IMG/VR virus record: IMGVR_UViG_3300045135_001512
Span: 1 to 21,359 of that record
Length of the DNA stretch: 21,359 bases
Direction: 5' to 3' (one strand)
Origin: a virus
Made by a program: the position numbers and the translations under genes
The notes under the pieces: model-generated
Database searches by the model: none
Told to the model about the DNA's origin: nothing
Seen by the model: the letters and a program-made list of their open reading frames with translations, nothing else
Part shown: piece by piece, positions 21,267-21,359 of the stretch
Layout of the letters: each line of letters opens with the position of its first letter
How positions within the stretch are numbered: the first letter of the stretch is position 1

Positions 21267-21359
21267 TTGTATTTTTATTTTACAAATATTTTTTTTTACA
21301 TTTTACATTTTGTATTTTTACAATATTATTTTTTGTAATACAATTTTCTGTAAATATTT

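Larger units (their letters stand above)
21088..21359. other. Non-coding, AT-rich region with hairpins and a G-rich tract
   Basis: No supported gene lies in these 272 bases. On the minus strand, reading inward, the region is AT-rich with repeats of TTGTA/TGTAAAA type, then a G-rich tract (21266-21207), then the inverted repeat at 21172-21126, then the AT-rich leader of the first small basic gene. It may hold terminators of genes beyond the right edge and a late promoter. I could not fix a consensus promoter. Confidence 0.5.

Noticed and set aside
1-21359. CRISPR arrays, insertion sequences, integrase or attachment site
   Set aside because: No regularly spaced repeats, transposase-like or recombinase-like protein or tRNA-adjacent repeat was found on either strand.

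Overview
The window is the late (structural) gene module of a double-stranded DNA tailed phage. It is AT-rich. Every gene I can support lies on the minus strand, so transcription runs from high to low coordinates, and coding density is about 97% outside the rightmost 272 bases. The starts I checked lack a convincing Shine-Dalgarno sequence and have A/T-rich leaders. Many genes are joined by 1-nt TAATG or 4-nt ATGA overlaps. That style, plus similarity from memory to uncultured marine phages and crAss-like podoviruses, suggests a marine Bacteroidetes (Flavobacteriia-like) host. This is an inference, not something the sequence proves.

Layout in transcription order. (1) 21359-21088 is non-coding, with a hairpin and a G-rich tract. 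(2) 21087-18672 holds a small basic protein, a conserved unknown, a full-length GroEL and a GroES, in the order groEL-groES. (3) 18596-17451 holds a beta-rich probable virion protein and a winged-helix-like protein. (4) 17451-13855 is a block of ten small genes, nine of them very basic proteins. Several share short N-terminal peptides (FKMKGF...SPVK or MYxQxxNPFKK), and the tenth is a soluble PAP2-type phosphatase. (5) 13855-12821 encodes a minimal HExxH metallopeptidase-like protein, a small Ser-rich protein and a holin-like membrane protein, a possible lysis or entry cassette. (6) 12814-10708 holds a probable virion protein, two small conserved unknowns, a protein that looks like two GroES folds in tandem, and a terminase-small-subunit-like protein. 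(7) 10708-3285 is the packaging and capsid core: large terminase, portal, scaffold-like acidic protein and major capsid protein, closed by a clear intrinsic terminator. (8) 3216-1 holds a conserved unknown, two probable connector/tail-adaptor proteins, and the start of a tail-hub-like protein cut by the window edge.

Together these genes make the head, package DNA, build the connector and probably fold virion proteins with a phage-encoded chaperonin. No replication, integration, tRNA or CRISPR element is visible. The most unusual content is the battery of tagged basic mini-proteins, which may be virion cargo, the double-GroES protein beside a separate GroEL/GroES pair, and the zincin next to the holin. 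Family assignments were made by eye and from memory; no database search was run.
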